From the NCBI RefSeq assembly GCF_001940785.1, contig NZ_MSLS01000004.1, positions 1 through 64,000 on the forward strand: a DNA stretch of 64,000 bases. The letters are read 5' to 3'. Source of the stretch: Bacillus sp. MRMR6. Its GTDB lineage: Bacteria > Bacillota > Bacilli > Bacillales > Cytobacillaceae. A program made the position numbers and the translations under genes. How positions within the stretch are numbered: the stretch's first letter is position 1; each line of letters opens with the position of its first letter. The notes under the pieces are model-generated. The model saw only the letters and a program-made list of their open reading frames with translations, had not been told where the DNA came from and did not search any database. Positions 47,362 through 57,500 of this stretch are shown one piece after another.

Positions 47362-48642
47362 ATGACAAATTCAAGAATAGCAGGGTTACAAGAAAGCTGG
47401 GAATTAGATACGCGTTGGAATGGGATTACAAGACCATATTCTGCAGAGGATGTGATCAAGCTCCGGGGTTCTATTGATATCGAACATACTCTAGCTCGCA
47501 GGGGTGCAGAAAAGCTTTGGAAGCTTATGCATGAAGAAGATTATATAAATGCTCTCGGTGCATTAACAGGTAATCAAGCTGTTCAGCAGGTAAAGGCAGG
47601 GCTGCAGGCAATTTACTTAAGTGGCTGGCAGGTTGCGGCCGATGCAAACCTTTCCGGTCATATGTATCCTGACCAAAGCTTGTACCCAGCAAACAGTGTT
47701 CCAAGTGTGGTAAAAAGAATCAATCAGGCCCTTCAACGTGCAGACCAAATCACTCACTCAGAAGGTGACAATTCTATTGATTGGTTTGCTCCGATTATAG
47801 CTGATGCAGAAGCAGGCTTTGGCGGTCAGTTAAACTGTTTTGAATTAATGAAAGGCATGATTGAGGCAGGTGCTGCGGGGGTTCACTTTGAAGATCAGCT
47901 TTCTTCTGAGAAAAAGTGTGGCCATCTTGGCGGAAAGGTATTATTGCCCACACAAACTGCGGTACGCAACCTGATTTCTGCCCGACTGGCAGCGGATGTT
48001 ATGGGGGTACCAACGATTCTAGTTGCACGTACGGATGCCAATGCGGCTGACTTGATTACAAGTGATATTGATATGAACGATGCTCCGTTTATCACCGGCG
48101 AACGGACTACAGAAGGATTTTACCGCGTGAAAGCAGGACTTGATCAAGCGATTGCCCGCGGTTTAGCTTACGCACCATATGCGGATTTAATCTGGTGTGA
48201 AACGTCTGAGCCAAATATTGAGGAAGCAAGACGTTTTGCTGAAGCGATTCACGAACAGTTCCCAGGCAAAATGCTAGCCTACAACTGCTCACCTTCCTTT
48301 AACTGGAAGAAGAAGCTCGACCAGGAAACTATTGCTAAATTCCAAATCGAGCTAGGCAAAATGGGCTACAAGTTCCAATTCGTTACACTTGCTGGCTTCC
48401 ACGCCTTAAACCACAGCATGTTCGAGCTTGCCCGCGGCTACAAAGAGCGCGGCATGGCGGCTTACTCAGAATTACAGCAGGCTGAGTTTGACAGTGAACA
48501 ATACGGTTACACAGCAACACGTCATCAGCGTGAAGTAGGAACGGGTTACTTTGATCAGGTTTCAATGGTAATCACAGGCGGGACTTCATCGACAACAGCA
48601 CTCAAAGGCTCTACAGAAGAAGAACAATTTACAAAAAAATAA
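47362..48642 (+). CDS. aceA: Isocitrate lyase
   Basis: 426 residues. Splits isocitrate into succinate and glyoxylate. The active-site signature KKCGHLGG falls at residues 184-191 with catalytic Cys186; [14 protein letters not shown] lies near 142 and [11 protein letters not shown] near 310. AAGGAGGAAC precedes the ATG. With aceB it gives a complete glyoxylate shunt for growth on acetate or fatty acids; B. subtilis itself lacks this pair, while B. cereus and relatives have it. Confidence 0.96.
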   Translation: MTNSRIAGLQESWELDTRWNGITRPYSAEDVIKLRGSIDIEHTLARRGAEKLWKLMHEEDYINALGALTGNQAVQQVKAGLQAIYLSGWQVAADANLSGHMYPDQSLYPANSVPSVVKRINQALQRADQITHSEGDNSIDWFAPIIADAEAGFGGQLNCFELMKGMIEAGAAGVHFEDQLSSEKKCGHLGGKVLLPTQTAVRNLISARLAADVMGVPTILVARTDANAADLITSDIDMNDAPFITGERTTEGFYRVKAGLDQAIARGLAYAPYADLIWCETSEPNIEEARRFAEAIHEQFPGKMLAYNCSPSFNWKKKLDQETIAKFQIELGKMGYKFQFVTLAGFHALNHSMFELARGYKERGMAAYSELQQAEFDSEQYGYTATRHQREVGTGYFDQVSMVITGGTSSTTALKGSTEEEQFTKK

Positions 48643-48657
48643 TATTAATTTTTGATT

Positions 48658-48698
48658 AAAGTCCAATGCTCTTTTTAGGGAGTTGGACTTTATTTTTG
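48658..48698 (+). terminator. Terminator after aceA
   Basis: AAAGTCCAA / TTGGACTTT stem with a 16-nt loop, followed by ATTTTTG. Confidence 0.78.
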
Positions 48699-48809
48699 TA
48701 GTAGCCAATACTTAGTGCTCACCTAAAAAAGTCTCCTTTTTTTGGAATGTAACATTACTTAGGGTATTATCATAATAAATAATAGCCCTTATATTGGAGT
48801 GATCTGTGA

Positions 48810-49244
48810 TTGAAAAAGCCTAATGTGGATGAACTGCTTCAACAAGGTATCCATGGCCCTTTGGAAACAAAGCCAGAGGAGCGGAGAAAGTTTTTAGGGA
48901 CCATAAGAGAGAGAATAATCGTTGCTCTTAAGAAAGCACAAGTAGTAGAGAAAAAGATTTACCCGCAAGTCGAACAAGAAATGAAGTCAAACCCAGATGC
49001 CCATCTCTTTTTAAATGGGAATATCGCTTACCCGTTATTATCCAAGTATGTAAAGCTGGCAACGAAGTACAAAATTGAACATACAATTGTCACGAATAAG
49101 GAACATGATAGCGATATTGGGCTCGTTCTCGCAATGGAACATGCGATTGATAAAGAAGAAATTTATGTGACCAAGAAAGAGGTATTCCCCGTCCAAGAAA
49201 TGAAGCAGAACAAGGGTTTTTTTGCTAAGATTTTTAAAAAGTAA
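48810..49244 (+). CDS. YueI-family (DUF1694) protein
   Basis: 144 residues. Matches DUF1694/YueI: LLQQGIHGPLETKPEERRKFLGTIRERIIVALKKAQV at the start and LLSKYVKLATKYKIEHTIVTNKEHDSDIGLVLA in the middle. Soluble, basic tail (FFAKIFKK). TTG start with GGAGTG 10 nt upstream. Ribosomal L7Ae-like fold is suggested for this family, but its function is unknown. Probably monocistronic. Confidence 0.82.
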   Translation: MKKPNVDELLQQGIHGPLETKPEERRKFLGTIRERIIVALKKAQVVEKKIYPQVEQEMKSNPDAHLFLNGNIAYPLLSKYVKLATKYKIEHTIVTNKEHDSDIGLVLAMEHAIDKEEIYVTKKEVFPVQEMKQNKGFFAKIFKK

Positions 49245-49270
49245 GGAGTAGCAATTTAGTACTTGTTACA

Positions 49271-49341
49271 GTGGACATTGTCCCGCAACTTCTGCGGGAG
49301 AGACAATCAAGCACGTGTTTCGGTGGACTTTGTCCCGCAAC
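49271..49341. repeat. Short direct repeat pair GTGGACWTTGTCCCGCAAC
   Basis: GTGGACATTGTCCCGCAAC at 49271-49289 and GTGGACTTTGTCCCGCAAC at 49323-49341, 18 of 19 identical, 52 bp apart. The first is followed by TTCTGCGGGAGAGAC, which can pair with GTCCCGCA. Looks like a copy of a dispersed intergenic repeat. Confidence 0.5.
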
Positions 49342-49363
49342 CGAGATATAACCCTTTCTCGAC

Positions 49364-49399
49364 AAAGAGGAGTAGCTCCAATGGAACTACTCCTTTTTG
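49364..49399. terminator. Terminator of the osmC-like gene (both strands)
   Basis: AAAGAGGAGTAGCTCC / GGAACTACTCCTTTTT hairpin; it overlaps the minus-strand stop codon at 49387. Confidence 0.75.
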
Positions 49400-49848
49400 T
49401 CAGCAGCGACTTCAACGATAGCTCGAAGTTCAACCTCGACATTGCCCTTGATCGCACGGCTGATCATGCAGGAGGCTTCTGCTTTTTCTGCGAGTTTATG
49501 AGCTAAAGAAATCTCCTTGTCAGAAGCACTCGAAGTTAAAACAATCAACGGCCGATGAATAATCTTTTTATAGGTGATAACACCCTTTGTAACATCGACA
49601 ATTCCGTCTGACTCCATCGTTAAGCTTTCTTTTACAAGTCCGCTTCGTTCCATCATGGCCGCTAGTGTGATGATATAGCAGGTGGCGGCTGCGCCAAGGA
49701 GCATTTCGTCTGGATTTGTACCAATTCCTGGTCCGTCCATCTCTGACGGAATCGAAACCTTAGTTCTTAAATTTCCTGCCTCAATTTCTCCCACATCATT
49801 TCGTAATCCAGGCCAATTTGCCTTTAAATGAAATTGGTGTTCTGTCAT
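49387..49848 (-). CDS. OsmC/Ohr-family peroxiredoxin-like protein
   Basis: 153 residues. OsmC-family fold with the two reactive-type cysteines Cys57 (AAATCYIITLAAMM) and Cys127 (EASCMISRAIKGN), and NPDEMLLGAA before the first. Such proteins reduce organic hydroperoxides with thiols. The sequence resembles the SACOL1771 branch rather than classic Ohr. Start at 49848 with GGAGG upstream. Monocistronic; no OhrR-type regulator gene beside it. Substrate not determined. Confidence 0.85.
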   Translation of the reverse strand: MTEHQFHLKANWPGLRNDVGEIEAGNLRTKVSIPSEMDGPGIGTNPDEMLLGAAATCYIITLAAMMERSGLVKESLTMESDGIVDVTKGVITYKKIIHRPLIVLTSSASDKEISLAHKLAEKAEASCMISRAIKGNVEVELRAIVEVAADKKE

Positions 49849-49946
49849 AATAGAAAATCCTCCCTGCTATTTACAAAATAGTCCGCAAACAATTCAAAAA
49901 GTGTGATACCCTTTACTATAGAACAAAAATTTGGAGTAGAAAATAA

Positions 49947-50447
49947 ATGAAATTTTTTAAAACATTAGCCCTAACCATCATACTAGTAGTTTACCTAGCG
50001 ATTCTAACAAAACTAATCTTATTCAAATATATCCCGTTAACGGAAATCATTCATCATTTTAACTTTACATATACCGAGTACTTCTGGCGGTCCAATAACT
50101 TTGTCCCGTTTAAAACGATTTACTTCTATTTATTTCTTGCTGAAATTAATTTAAATAGCAGGATTGAAAACTTAGTGGGAAATGTTGTTGGCTTCATTCC
50201 ATTTGGCTTTATTCTACCATTGTTATCAAAGAGGTTCATGAGTTTCAAGTCTATATTAGCAGTGACATTTACTTTGAGTTTGTCTTACGAGATGCTGCAG
50301 CTTATCTTTGAGCTTGGGAGCTTTGATGTTGATGATCTTATTTTAAATACCTTTGGCGGTATAATAGGCTACATACTAGTGAGGATTTTTCTGTTTATCA
50401 TTCGCCCGAGGAAAAAACACACTGGGAAAAGTAAAAGAGTAGGTTAA
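49947..50447 (+). CDS. VanZ-family membrane protein
   Basis: 166 residues with four to five membrane helices. VanZ family blocks: NLVGNVVGFIPFGFILPLL near residue 70 and LSYEMLQLIFELGSFDVDDLILNTFGGIIGY near 110. GGAG lies about 12 nt before the ATG. VanZ is linked to teicoplanin resistance in enterococci, but most family members are of unknown role. Ends at its own terminator. Confidence 0.85.
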   Translation: MKFFKTLALTIILVVYLAILTKLILFKYIPLTEIIHHFNFTYTEYFWRSNNFVPFKTIYFYLFLAEINLNSRIENLVGNVVGFIPFGFILPLLSKRFMSFKSILAVTFTLSLSYEMLQLIFELGSFDVDDLILNTFGGIIGYILVRIFLFIIRPRKKHTGKSKRVG

Positions 50448-50478
50448 GAAACTCGCCTTTCTTAGGCGGGTTTCTTCT
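50446..50478 (+). terminator. Terminator after vanZ-like gene
   Basis: AAGAAACTCGCC / GGCGGGTTTCTT hairpin followed by CTTG; the T-run is part of the stem. Confidence 0.78.
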
Positions 50479-50527
50479 TGATTGTAATTAAAAGAAGATT
50501 TTGTTGCCAATACTGTTGAGTGAATCA

Positions 50528-50557
50528 TTGCGGTAAAGCGGAAAAGTTTGTTATTAT
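50528..50557 (+). promoter_or_regulatory. Possible promoter of gatCAB
   Basis: TTGCGG at 50528-50533 and TATTAT at 50552-50557 with an 18-nt spacer, 47 nt before gatC. Confidence 0.4.
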
Positions 50558-50603
50558 CAATATTAAAATAACACCAGCAAAAAGGGATTGGAGGAAGTAA
50601 AGG

Positions 50604-50897
50604 ATGACACGTATTTCAAATGACCAAGTGAAGCATGTTGCGAACCTTGCACGTTTAGCGATTACAGATGCAGAGGTTGATAAATTTACAAAACAGCTGG
50701 ATGCGATTATTACGTTTGCAGAACAGTTAAATGAAGTGGATACAGATCATGTAGAGCCCACTAACCATGTACTGGACATGAAGAATGTCCTGCGTGAGGA
50801 TATACCGCAAAAAGGCCTGCCGCGTGAAGAAGTATTAAAAAATGCACCAGACCATCAGGATGGCCAAATTAAAGTACCAGCGATAATGGGGGATTAG
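50604..50897 (+). CDS. gatC: Asp-tRNA(Asn)/Glu-tRNA(Gln) amidotransferase subunit C
   Basis: 97 residues. Small subunit that wraps GatA and GatB in the transamidase making Gln-tRNA(Gln) and Asn-tRNA(Asn). [30 protein letters not shown] and the C-terminal [20 protein letters not shown] are typical. TTGGAGGAAG precedes the ATG. First gene of gatCAB, 12 nt before gatA. Confidence 0.95.
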   Translation: MTRISNDQVKHVANLARLAITDAEVDKFTKQLDAIITFAEQLNEVDTDHVEPTNHVLDMKNVLREDIPQKGLPREEVLKNAPDHQDGQIKVPAIMGD

Positions 50898-50909
50898 GAG
50901 GTAAGACCG

Positions 50910-52367
50910 GTGAGTTTATTTGATTCTAAAGTTTCTGAGCTTCATGAGCTTTTACATAAAAAAGAACTAAAAGTATCCGACCTTGTCGATGAGTCGTTTA
51001 AGCGAATTTCTGAAGTTGAGGATAAGGTTCAGGCATTCTTAACATTGGATGAAGAGCGGGCACGACAAACAGCACGGGTGCTTGACGATAAGTTATTCCA
51101 AGACGGTGCAAAAGGGTTGTTGTTTGGGCTGCCGATTGGCATTAAGGACAATCTCGTAACAAAAGGCTTAAGAACAACCTGTGCCAGCAAGATTTTAGAA
51201 AACTTCGACCCTATCTATGATGCAACCGTTGTTCAAAAGCTGCAGCAAGCTGAAACAGTGACAATCGGTAAGCTTAATATGGACGAGTTTGCGATGGGAT
51301 CTTCCAATGAAAACTCCAGCTTTCAAAAAACAAGGAATCCATGGAATCTTGAAACGGTACCTGGCGGTTCATCAGGCGGTTCAGCAGCCGCTGTTGCTGC
51401 TGGTGAGGTCTTATTTTCACTAGGCTCTGATACAGGCGGCTCTATCCGCCAGCCAGCTGCTTTCTGTGGAGTAGTTGGACTAAAACCAACCTACGGCCGA
51501 GTGTCTCGTTTCGGGTTAGTTGCCTTTGCTTCCTCACTTGATCAAATCGGACCAGTTACGAGAACTGTTGAAGATAATGCGTATTTACTACAGGCTATTT
51601 CAGGCCTAGACCCAATGGATTCAACATCAGCTAATGTTGGCGTTCCTAACTTTGTTAATAGTTTAACAGGTGACATAAAAGGGTTAAGAATTGCCGTTCC
51701 AAAGGAGTATCTTGGTGAAGGTGTAAAGGAATCGGTACGCCAATCTGTACTTGATTCCTTAAAGGTTCTTGAGAAGCAAGGAGCGGTTTGGGAAGAGGTA
51801 TCATTACCGCACTCCAAATATGCCCTAGCTACTTATTATTTACTTTCATCATCAGAGGCGTCAGCTAACCTAGCTCGTTTTGATGGAGTACGCTATGGAT
51901 ACCGCACACCAAATGCCGAAAACCTGTTGGAATTGTATAAACAAACACGTGCTGAAGGCTTTGGTGAAGAGGTAAAGCGGAGAATTATGCTTGGTACCTT
52001 TGCACTAAGCTCTGGTTATTATGATGCCTACTATAAAAAGGCACAAAAAGTTCGTACGTTAATTAAAAAAGATTTCGAAGATATTTTTGCTAATTATGAC
52101 GTTGTCATTGGACCAACAACTCCTACACCGGCGTTTAAATTGGGTGAGAATACAGCCGATCCAATGACGATGTATGCAAATGATATCTTGACCATTCCTG
52201 TTAACCTTGCGGGTGTTCCGGGAATTTCAGTTCCTTGCGGCTTTGATAAAGGTCTGCCGCTTGGCTTGCAAATTATCGGAAAACATTTTGATGAAGCAAC
52301 GATTTATCGTGTTGCCCATGCATTTGAACAGGCAACAGACTTTCATAAACAGAAGCCGAAACTATAG
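50910..52367 (+). CDS. gatA: Asp-tRNA(Asn)/Glu-tRNA(Gln) amidotransferase subunit A
   Basis: 485 residues. Amidase-signature glutaminase of the transamidase. The Ser-cisSer-Lys triad is intact at Lys79, Ser154 and Ser178, in [20 protein letters not shown] and [19 protein letters not shown] start with AGGAGG upstream. Ammonia produced is channelled to GatB. Confidence 0.96.
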   Translation: MSLFDSKVSELHELLHKKELKVSDLVDESFKRISEVEDKVQAFLTLDEERARQTARVLDDKLFQDGAKGLLFGLPIGIKDNLVTKGLRTTCASKILENFDPIYDATVVQKLQQAETVTIGKLNMDEFAMGSSNENSSFQKTRNPWNLETVPGGSSGGSAAAVAAGEVLFSLGSDTGGSIRQPAAFCGVVGLKPTYGRVSRFGLVAFASSLDQIGPVTRTVEDNAYLLQAISGLDPMDSTSANVGVPNFVNSLTGDIKGLRIAVPKEYLGEGVKESVRQSVLDSLKVLEKQGAVWEEVSLPHSKYALATYYLLSSSEASANLARFDGVRYGYRTPNAENLLELYKQTRAEGFGEEVKRRIMLGTFALSSGYYDAYYKKAQKVRTLIKKDFEDIFANYDVVIGPTTPTPAFKLGENTADPMTMYANDILTIPVNLAGVPGISVPCGFDKGLPLGLQIIGKHFDEATIYRVAHAFEQATDFHKQKPKL

Positions 52368-52380
52368 GGGGTGAAGAAGG

Positions 52381-53808
52381 ATGGAATTTGAAACAGTAAT
52401 TGGACTTGAGGTCCATGTTGAGTTGAAAACAGAATCAAAAATCTTTTCAGCGAGTCCGAACCATTTTGGAGCTGAACCTAATACAAATACAACAGTAATT
52501 GACTTAGGATATCCTGGTGTGCTGCCTGTGCTGAACAAAAAAGCGGTGGAATTTGGAATGAAAGCCGCTATGGCGTTAAACTGCGAGGTTGCGACACATA
52601 CGAAATTTGACCGTAAGAACTATTTTTATCCAGATAATCCAAAGGCCTATCAGATCTCGCAGTTTGATAAGCCAATCGGTGAGCACGGTTGGATTGAAAT
52701 TGAGGTAAATGGTTATACAAAAAGAATCGGAATTACGAGAATTCATTTAGAAGAGGATGCAGGGAAACTGAGTCATGGAAATGGGTACTCTTTAGTTGAC
52801 TATAACCGCCAGGGAACACCTCTTGTAGAGATCGTATCGGAACCAGATATCCGCACTCCAGATGAGGCGTATGCCTATCTGGAAAAATTAAAGTCGATTA
52901 TTCAATACACGGGTGTGTCTGACTGTAAGATGGAGGAAGGCTCGCTCCGCTGTGATGCAAATATTAGTATTCGTCCAGTAGGACAAGAAGAATTCGGAAC
53001 GAAAACAGAATTGAAAAACTTGAACTCATTCAATTTCGTTCGTAAAGGGCTTGAGTTTGAAGAAATACGTCAGCGCGAAGTTGTCTCTGCTGGGGGAACG
53101 ATTGAGCAGGAAACTAGACGTTTTGATGAAGCAACAGGAAAAACCCTTCTTATGAGGGTAAAAGAAGGTTCTGATGACTATCGTTACTTCCCAGAACCAG
53201 ACTTGCTTGATCTTTATATCGATGAGGATTGGAAGGCGCGGATCCGTGCGGAAATTCCTGAGCTTCCTGATCAGCGTCAAAAACGCTATATTGAAGAGCT
53301 TGGTTTACCGGAGTATGATGCTAAAGTGTTGACTGTTACGAAGGAAATGGCAGATTTCTTTGAAGCAACAGTTGAGGCTGGTGCAGATGCAAAGCAGGCT
53401 TCAAATTGGGTAATGGGTGACGTATCAGGTTATCTGAATGCAGAAGGAAAAGAGCTTCATGAAGTCGCTCTTACTCCGCAGGGCTTATCAGGAATAATTA
53501 AGTTGATTAATAACGGAACCATCTCCTCCAAGATCGCCAAGACTGTTTTTAAAGAGTTAATCGAAAACGGCGGCGATGCAGAACAAATTGTGAAGGACAA
53601 AGGACTTGTGCAAATTTCTGATGAAGCAACCCTTCTCAAAATTGTCGCAGAGGTTCTTGATGCAAACCCTCAATCTATTGAAGACTTTAAAAATGGCAAA
53701 AATAAAGCGGTTGGCTTCCTTGTTGGTCAGCTAATGAAGGCGACAAAAGGACAGGCAAACCCACAACTCGTAAACCAATTATTACAGCAGGAATTAAGCG
53801 AGCGTTAA
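52381..53808 (+). CDS. gatB: Asp-tRNA(Asn)/Glu-tRNA(Gln) amidotransferase subunit B
   Basis: 475 residues. Kinase/amidotransferase subunit that activates mischarged Glu- or Asp-t[13 protein letters not shown] at the start, [19 protein letters not shown] near 78 and [11 protein letters not shown] near 125 are diagnostic; the C-terminal YqeY-like tail domain ends in [25 protein letters not shown] precedes the ATG. Last gene of the operon, ending at a strong terminator. Confidence 0.96.
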   Translation: MEFETVIGLEVHVELKTESKIFSASPNHFGAEPNTNTTVIDLGYPGVLPVLNKKAVEFGMKAAMALNCEVATHTKFDRKNYFYPDNPKAYQISQFDKPIGEHGWIEIEVNGYTKRIGITRIHLEEDAGKLSHGNGYSLVDYNRQGTPLVEIVSEPDIRTPDEAYAYLEKLKSIIQYTGVSDCKMEEGSLRCDANISIRPVGQEEFGTKTELKNLNSFNFVRKGLEFEEIRQREVVSAGGTIEQETRRFDEATGKTLLMRVKEGSDDYRYFPEPDLLDLYIDEDWKARIRAEIPELPDQRQKRYIEELGLPEYDAKVLTVTKEMADFFEATVEAGADAKQASNWVMGDVSGYLNAEGKELHEVALTPQGLSGIIKLINNGTISSKIAKTVFKELIENGGDAEQIVKDKGLVQISDEATLLKIVAEVLDANPQSIEDFKNGKNKAVGFLVGQLMKATKGQANPQLVNQLLQQELSER

Positions 53809-53811
53809 GAG

Positions 53812-53847
53812 AAAAAACTGGCAGAACAACTCTGCCAGTTTTTTTGT
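53812..53847 (+). terminator. gatCAB terminator
   Basis: AAAAACTGGCAGA / TCTGCCAGTTTTT hairpin with a 5-nt loop and seven T's, directly after gatB. Confidence 0.92.
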
Positions 53848-53920
53848 CGAGAAAACTTCCGACAATCTTCTTCCGATTTCCCGGGAAAAAGCCCTTTATT
53901 TCCAAGGATTAATGAGGAAC

Positions 53921-53938
53921 TAATCAAACGTTTAATTA
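53921..53938. promoter_or_regulatory. LacI-type operator 1
   Basis: TAATCAAACGTTTAATTA, centred on CG, one mismatch from a perfect palindrome. CG-centred AAACGTTT cores are typical of LacI-family repressors. Confidence 0.6.
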
Positions 53939-54000
53939 AATGACAAAATTCTACCTAATTTACGCTCTAAAGGCTGTATTACCAAGGGAAAAGGTCAAAC

Positions 54001-54018
54001 TAATCAAACGTTTAATTA
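54001..54018. promoter_or_regulatory. LacI-type operator 2
   Basis: TAATCAAACGTTTAATTA, identical to operator 1, 80 bp downstream of it. Confidence 0.6.
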
Positions 54019-54159
54019 CCGCTTCGTGGAAAAAAACTTGTCGATTATAGCAAGTGGTTAGCCGTTCTGTAAAAAATCTCAAAAATCCACCCTTAATTCG
54101 ACAATAAATACAGCAGATTTTTATGCTAAAGCTTAATTTAGCAGGCTTAAGGAATAATG

Positions 54160-54177
54160 TAATTAAACGTTTAGTTA
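54160..54177. promoter_or_regulatory. LacI-type operator 3
   Basis: TAATTAAACGTTTAGTTA, 159 bp after operator 2; one mismatch from a palindrome. Confidence 0.58.
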
Positions 54178-54239
54178 ACCGACAAAAAACTGCCCTTATT
54201 TAACTAGAATTCTAGACTTTTCAAGGGGTCAATGCACTT

Positions 54240-54259
54240 TTAACCAAACGATTAGTTAA
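54240..54259. promoter_or_regulatory. LacI-type operator 4 (weaker)
   Basis: TTAACCAAACGATTAGTTAA, 81 bp after operator 3; the core is AAACGATT, so less symmetric than the others. Confidence 0.5.
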
Positions 54260-54377
54260 CAACAAAACATGACAAAACCAGAAGTATTCGTTAAAAACCA
54301 ATCAGGCTAAAGATGTAAAAATAACATTAAATGAAGTCGATATAGTGTTATTAAAGTTAAAAGATAATATGAAATAA

Positions 54378-54391
54378 TGTAAACGCTAACA
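54378..54391. promoter_or_regulatory. CcpA cre site before the GH59 gene
   Basis: TGTAAACGCTAACA fits every position of the cre consensus TGWAANCGNTNWCA. It lies about 190 nt before the start codon and suggests carbon catabolite repression of the galactosidase. Confidence 0.65.
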
Positions 54392-54579
54392 AATTGTATT
54401 CTGATAAGTCAGGTATTTATAGGGTAGCAATCTAACGTTAAAAGGAGGGATTTAGTATAAATTAGCAGCTTTATATATTTGTATAAGTCTCCTTAGAAAA
54501 ACCTCAGAAAGCAAGTAACTCCAAAAAAGACAATTTGCTTCATTAAGTTCTCAAACGAAGGGAAGAGTGAAAACAAAAT

Positions 54580-57500
54580 ATGGGTAGACAAAGGAAAAAA
54601 ATGAAAAAGATCGTTGGAAATCTATGTGTTGCTTCCATGCTTTTAGGTTCAATAGGATTTATGGGAACAAATGAAACAAAGGCGGATGTGATTACAAAAA
54701 CCATTACAATCGATGGGAACAAAGTCGATCCCTACAACAGGTTTAAGGGTTTTGGAACGGTAACCGCAAATAATACCTCACGCCTCATGCTAGACTACAA
54801 AGAAGAGCACCCCGAAGCATATTGGGAAATTATGAATAAGTTATTTAATAAGGATACTGGAGCTGGACTAGCGCACGTTAAAGTAGAGTTGGGTGCAGAT
54901 GTGAATTCTTCTTCAGGGACGGAGCCAGCCACGATGCGTTATGTGGATGAACCAGCTAATGTGCTTAGAGGTGCGGGGTTCCAATTTGCCGCTGATGCGA
55001 AATCGATTAATCCGGATATCACAGTAGAAATCCTACGCTGGGGTGAACCACGCTTTACATGGAATGGCGCAGCTAACAGGGACTACGAGAATCGATATCA
55101 ATGGTATAAACAAACAATAGATGCTGTATACGAAGAATTCGGCTTTAAGCTAGATTATGTGGGAATTTCTCAAAATGAAAGAGCACAAAATAATAATGGT
55201 AAAAATGAACTTGAATGGCTGAAGTACTTTACTTCAAAAATTAAAACAGAACCGAATTATGATGAAGATTACAAAAATATTAAAATAGTTGCAGCAGACG
55301 GCTATCGAGATACATCGACCATTAGCCGGACTCTACTTCAGAATCCCGATTTAATAGATGAAATCGATGTCATTAGTTCGCATTATGGTTTGACTGGTTC
55401 AAATGAAATGACACAATTACAAAATAAGTTGATTGCTGAAGGGAAAAAGCCAAAAGAAAATTGGGTTTCCGAGGGTATAGCGCCAATGATTAATGCCCGT
55501 TATCGTGAAAACATGGAGCCAAATTATAAAGGACTTGGTGGTAAAGCTGGGATTATCGATGTTACTTCTCGAATTATTTCCGTTTATTCTTGGACGGGTG
55601 CAGGCAGCAATCCGCTTAATGCAGTTTCATTTGACTTCCAGCCTTCAGTTGCAGCTTTTTATGAAGGTGCTTCCTATAATCCGAAACACCTGATTAGTGC
55701 GATGGATCCATGGTCAGGTTTTTATGAAGTAGATGGAGGTTTACAAGGAGTTCGTCATGTGATGAACTTTGTTGGCTATGATGATCACACTACTCCTGAA
55801 AATGAGCGTTGGATGTATGTTAAAGATGCAACATTTAGTGATGGCGCCTTTTTTGACGGCGGTGTAGACGTTGATACGAGTACTCATAATTATTTAACAT
55901 TAAAGGATCCAGAAACGGATGACTATTCAACCATCTTTGCAAATAATACAAAGCAGACTCGGAAGTATAAGATTAGTCTGAAAAATCTAGGCGGTCAAGA
56001 AAATGCACCAGTCTATGTTTGGGAAACACGCGGATCAGATGAAGGACAAGCGATTGATGCGAACTGGTTAAAAAATGTAAATGTCATCACGCCAGTTGAC
56101 GGTGAGTATGAAGTGGAAGTGCAGCCGTACTCGATCGTGACCATTTCAACACTAGATAAGAAATCAGAAGTGGAAGGTTTTGAGTATAAATCAGATCCGG
56201 TGGACTTGTCGAAAGATACCATCATGCCATTACCATATATAGATGATTTTGAATACAAAAACTACCCTGTAGATGAAAAAGGCAGAGATTATGTGGATCG
56301 TCGCGGTGGCACACCTCGTTATACGACCGACCAGCTTGCTGCTTTTGAAGTAGTTAAAAAGGCAACGAAACCGGTTGCTAGAGGAAGTGAAGCCCGTGCT
56401 GATTTGGAAATTCCAGATGCACAGGAACATGGAAATATGCTCCAGCAGAAAATCACTCATGACATTATTGGAGCAGATTGGGCTGTTTGGGGCGGAATAG
56501 ATGGATCAGCATCAAACAGTAATCCAAACACCACTATTGGTGATCACCGCTGGGTGAACTATAAAGCATCTTATGACTTTTTAATAGATACACATACACC
56601 TGAAACGGCCGGAAGAAGCAACTATGCATTAATTGGTGTTCGACAAGTAAAGGCTGGTGGAGCAGACTCTTATGCACCTTATAATGCACGAGTTCATTCA
56701 GATGGCAGATATGAAATTATTAAACTTGGTAAAGTTGAGAAAAGCGGAACGATAGAAAACTTCGATAATAAGGTTTGGCATAACCTAGCATTTGAAGCGA
56801 GAGAAAATCTATTTACCCTATATCTTGATGGGACAGAAATAGATTCTTATACCGACAAAGATTCAACAGTAATGGCTGGAAGAGTAGTGTTAGGATCTGG
56901 TTATTATGAAACACTGATCGATAATTTACGTGTCGATCCTATTAAAGGCTATACCTATGAATCTGATAAAATCGATAGTGCTCAAGGGAAGAAGTACGAA
57001 ACAGAAGAAGCAGCTTTAAACAATACTGGCAAATGGAATCCAATTAGATATGTTGGTAAATGGGACTATACACAGGCAGGATATGCACATTTTAACCGTA
57101 CACAGATGACAGCAAGGACTGATATCCCTGTTTGGAACGGGGTAACAGTCGGGCATAGAGACACGACTACCGCACAAGGAACATTGAACAAAGTATTCTA
57201 TACAGGAAGCTGGGGATCAAACAGTGCAAATTCCTGGGGGTCAGTGGGTACATCCTTTGAAATTACATTTAAGGGTACTGAAATCAGACTATATGGTGAA
57301 ACGAATCCGTCAAATGGAAAAGCAGATGTTTATTTAGATGGAGTTTTAGCCGGTGAAGCGAATTATGTAAATAATAGTGCTATTACTCAGATGGTCTGGT
57401 CTGCAGGTGAACTTGAGGATACGATTCACACGCTTAAAGTTGTACCAAAAGAAAAGTATGTTAGCTTTACGAAGGCAGAAGTCGAAACATCCGACCCTAT

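Larger units (their letters stand above)
53848..54579. other. 730-nt noncoding control region before the GH59 gene
   Basis: No gene seen. AT-rich. It carries four LacI-type palindromes (listed separately) with centres 80, 159 and 81 bp apart, short GACAAAA words after three of them, and a perfect cre at 54378. The part from 54392 to the start codon would hold the promoter and a ~190-nt leader containing AAAGGAGGGA at about 54440, but no open frame of use follows it. Confidence 0.6.
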
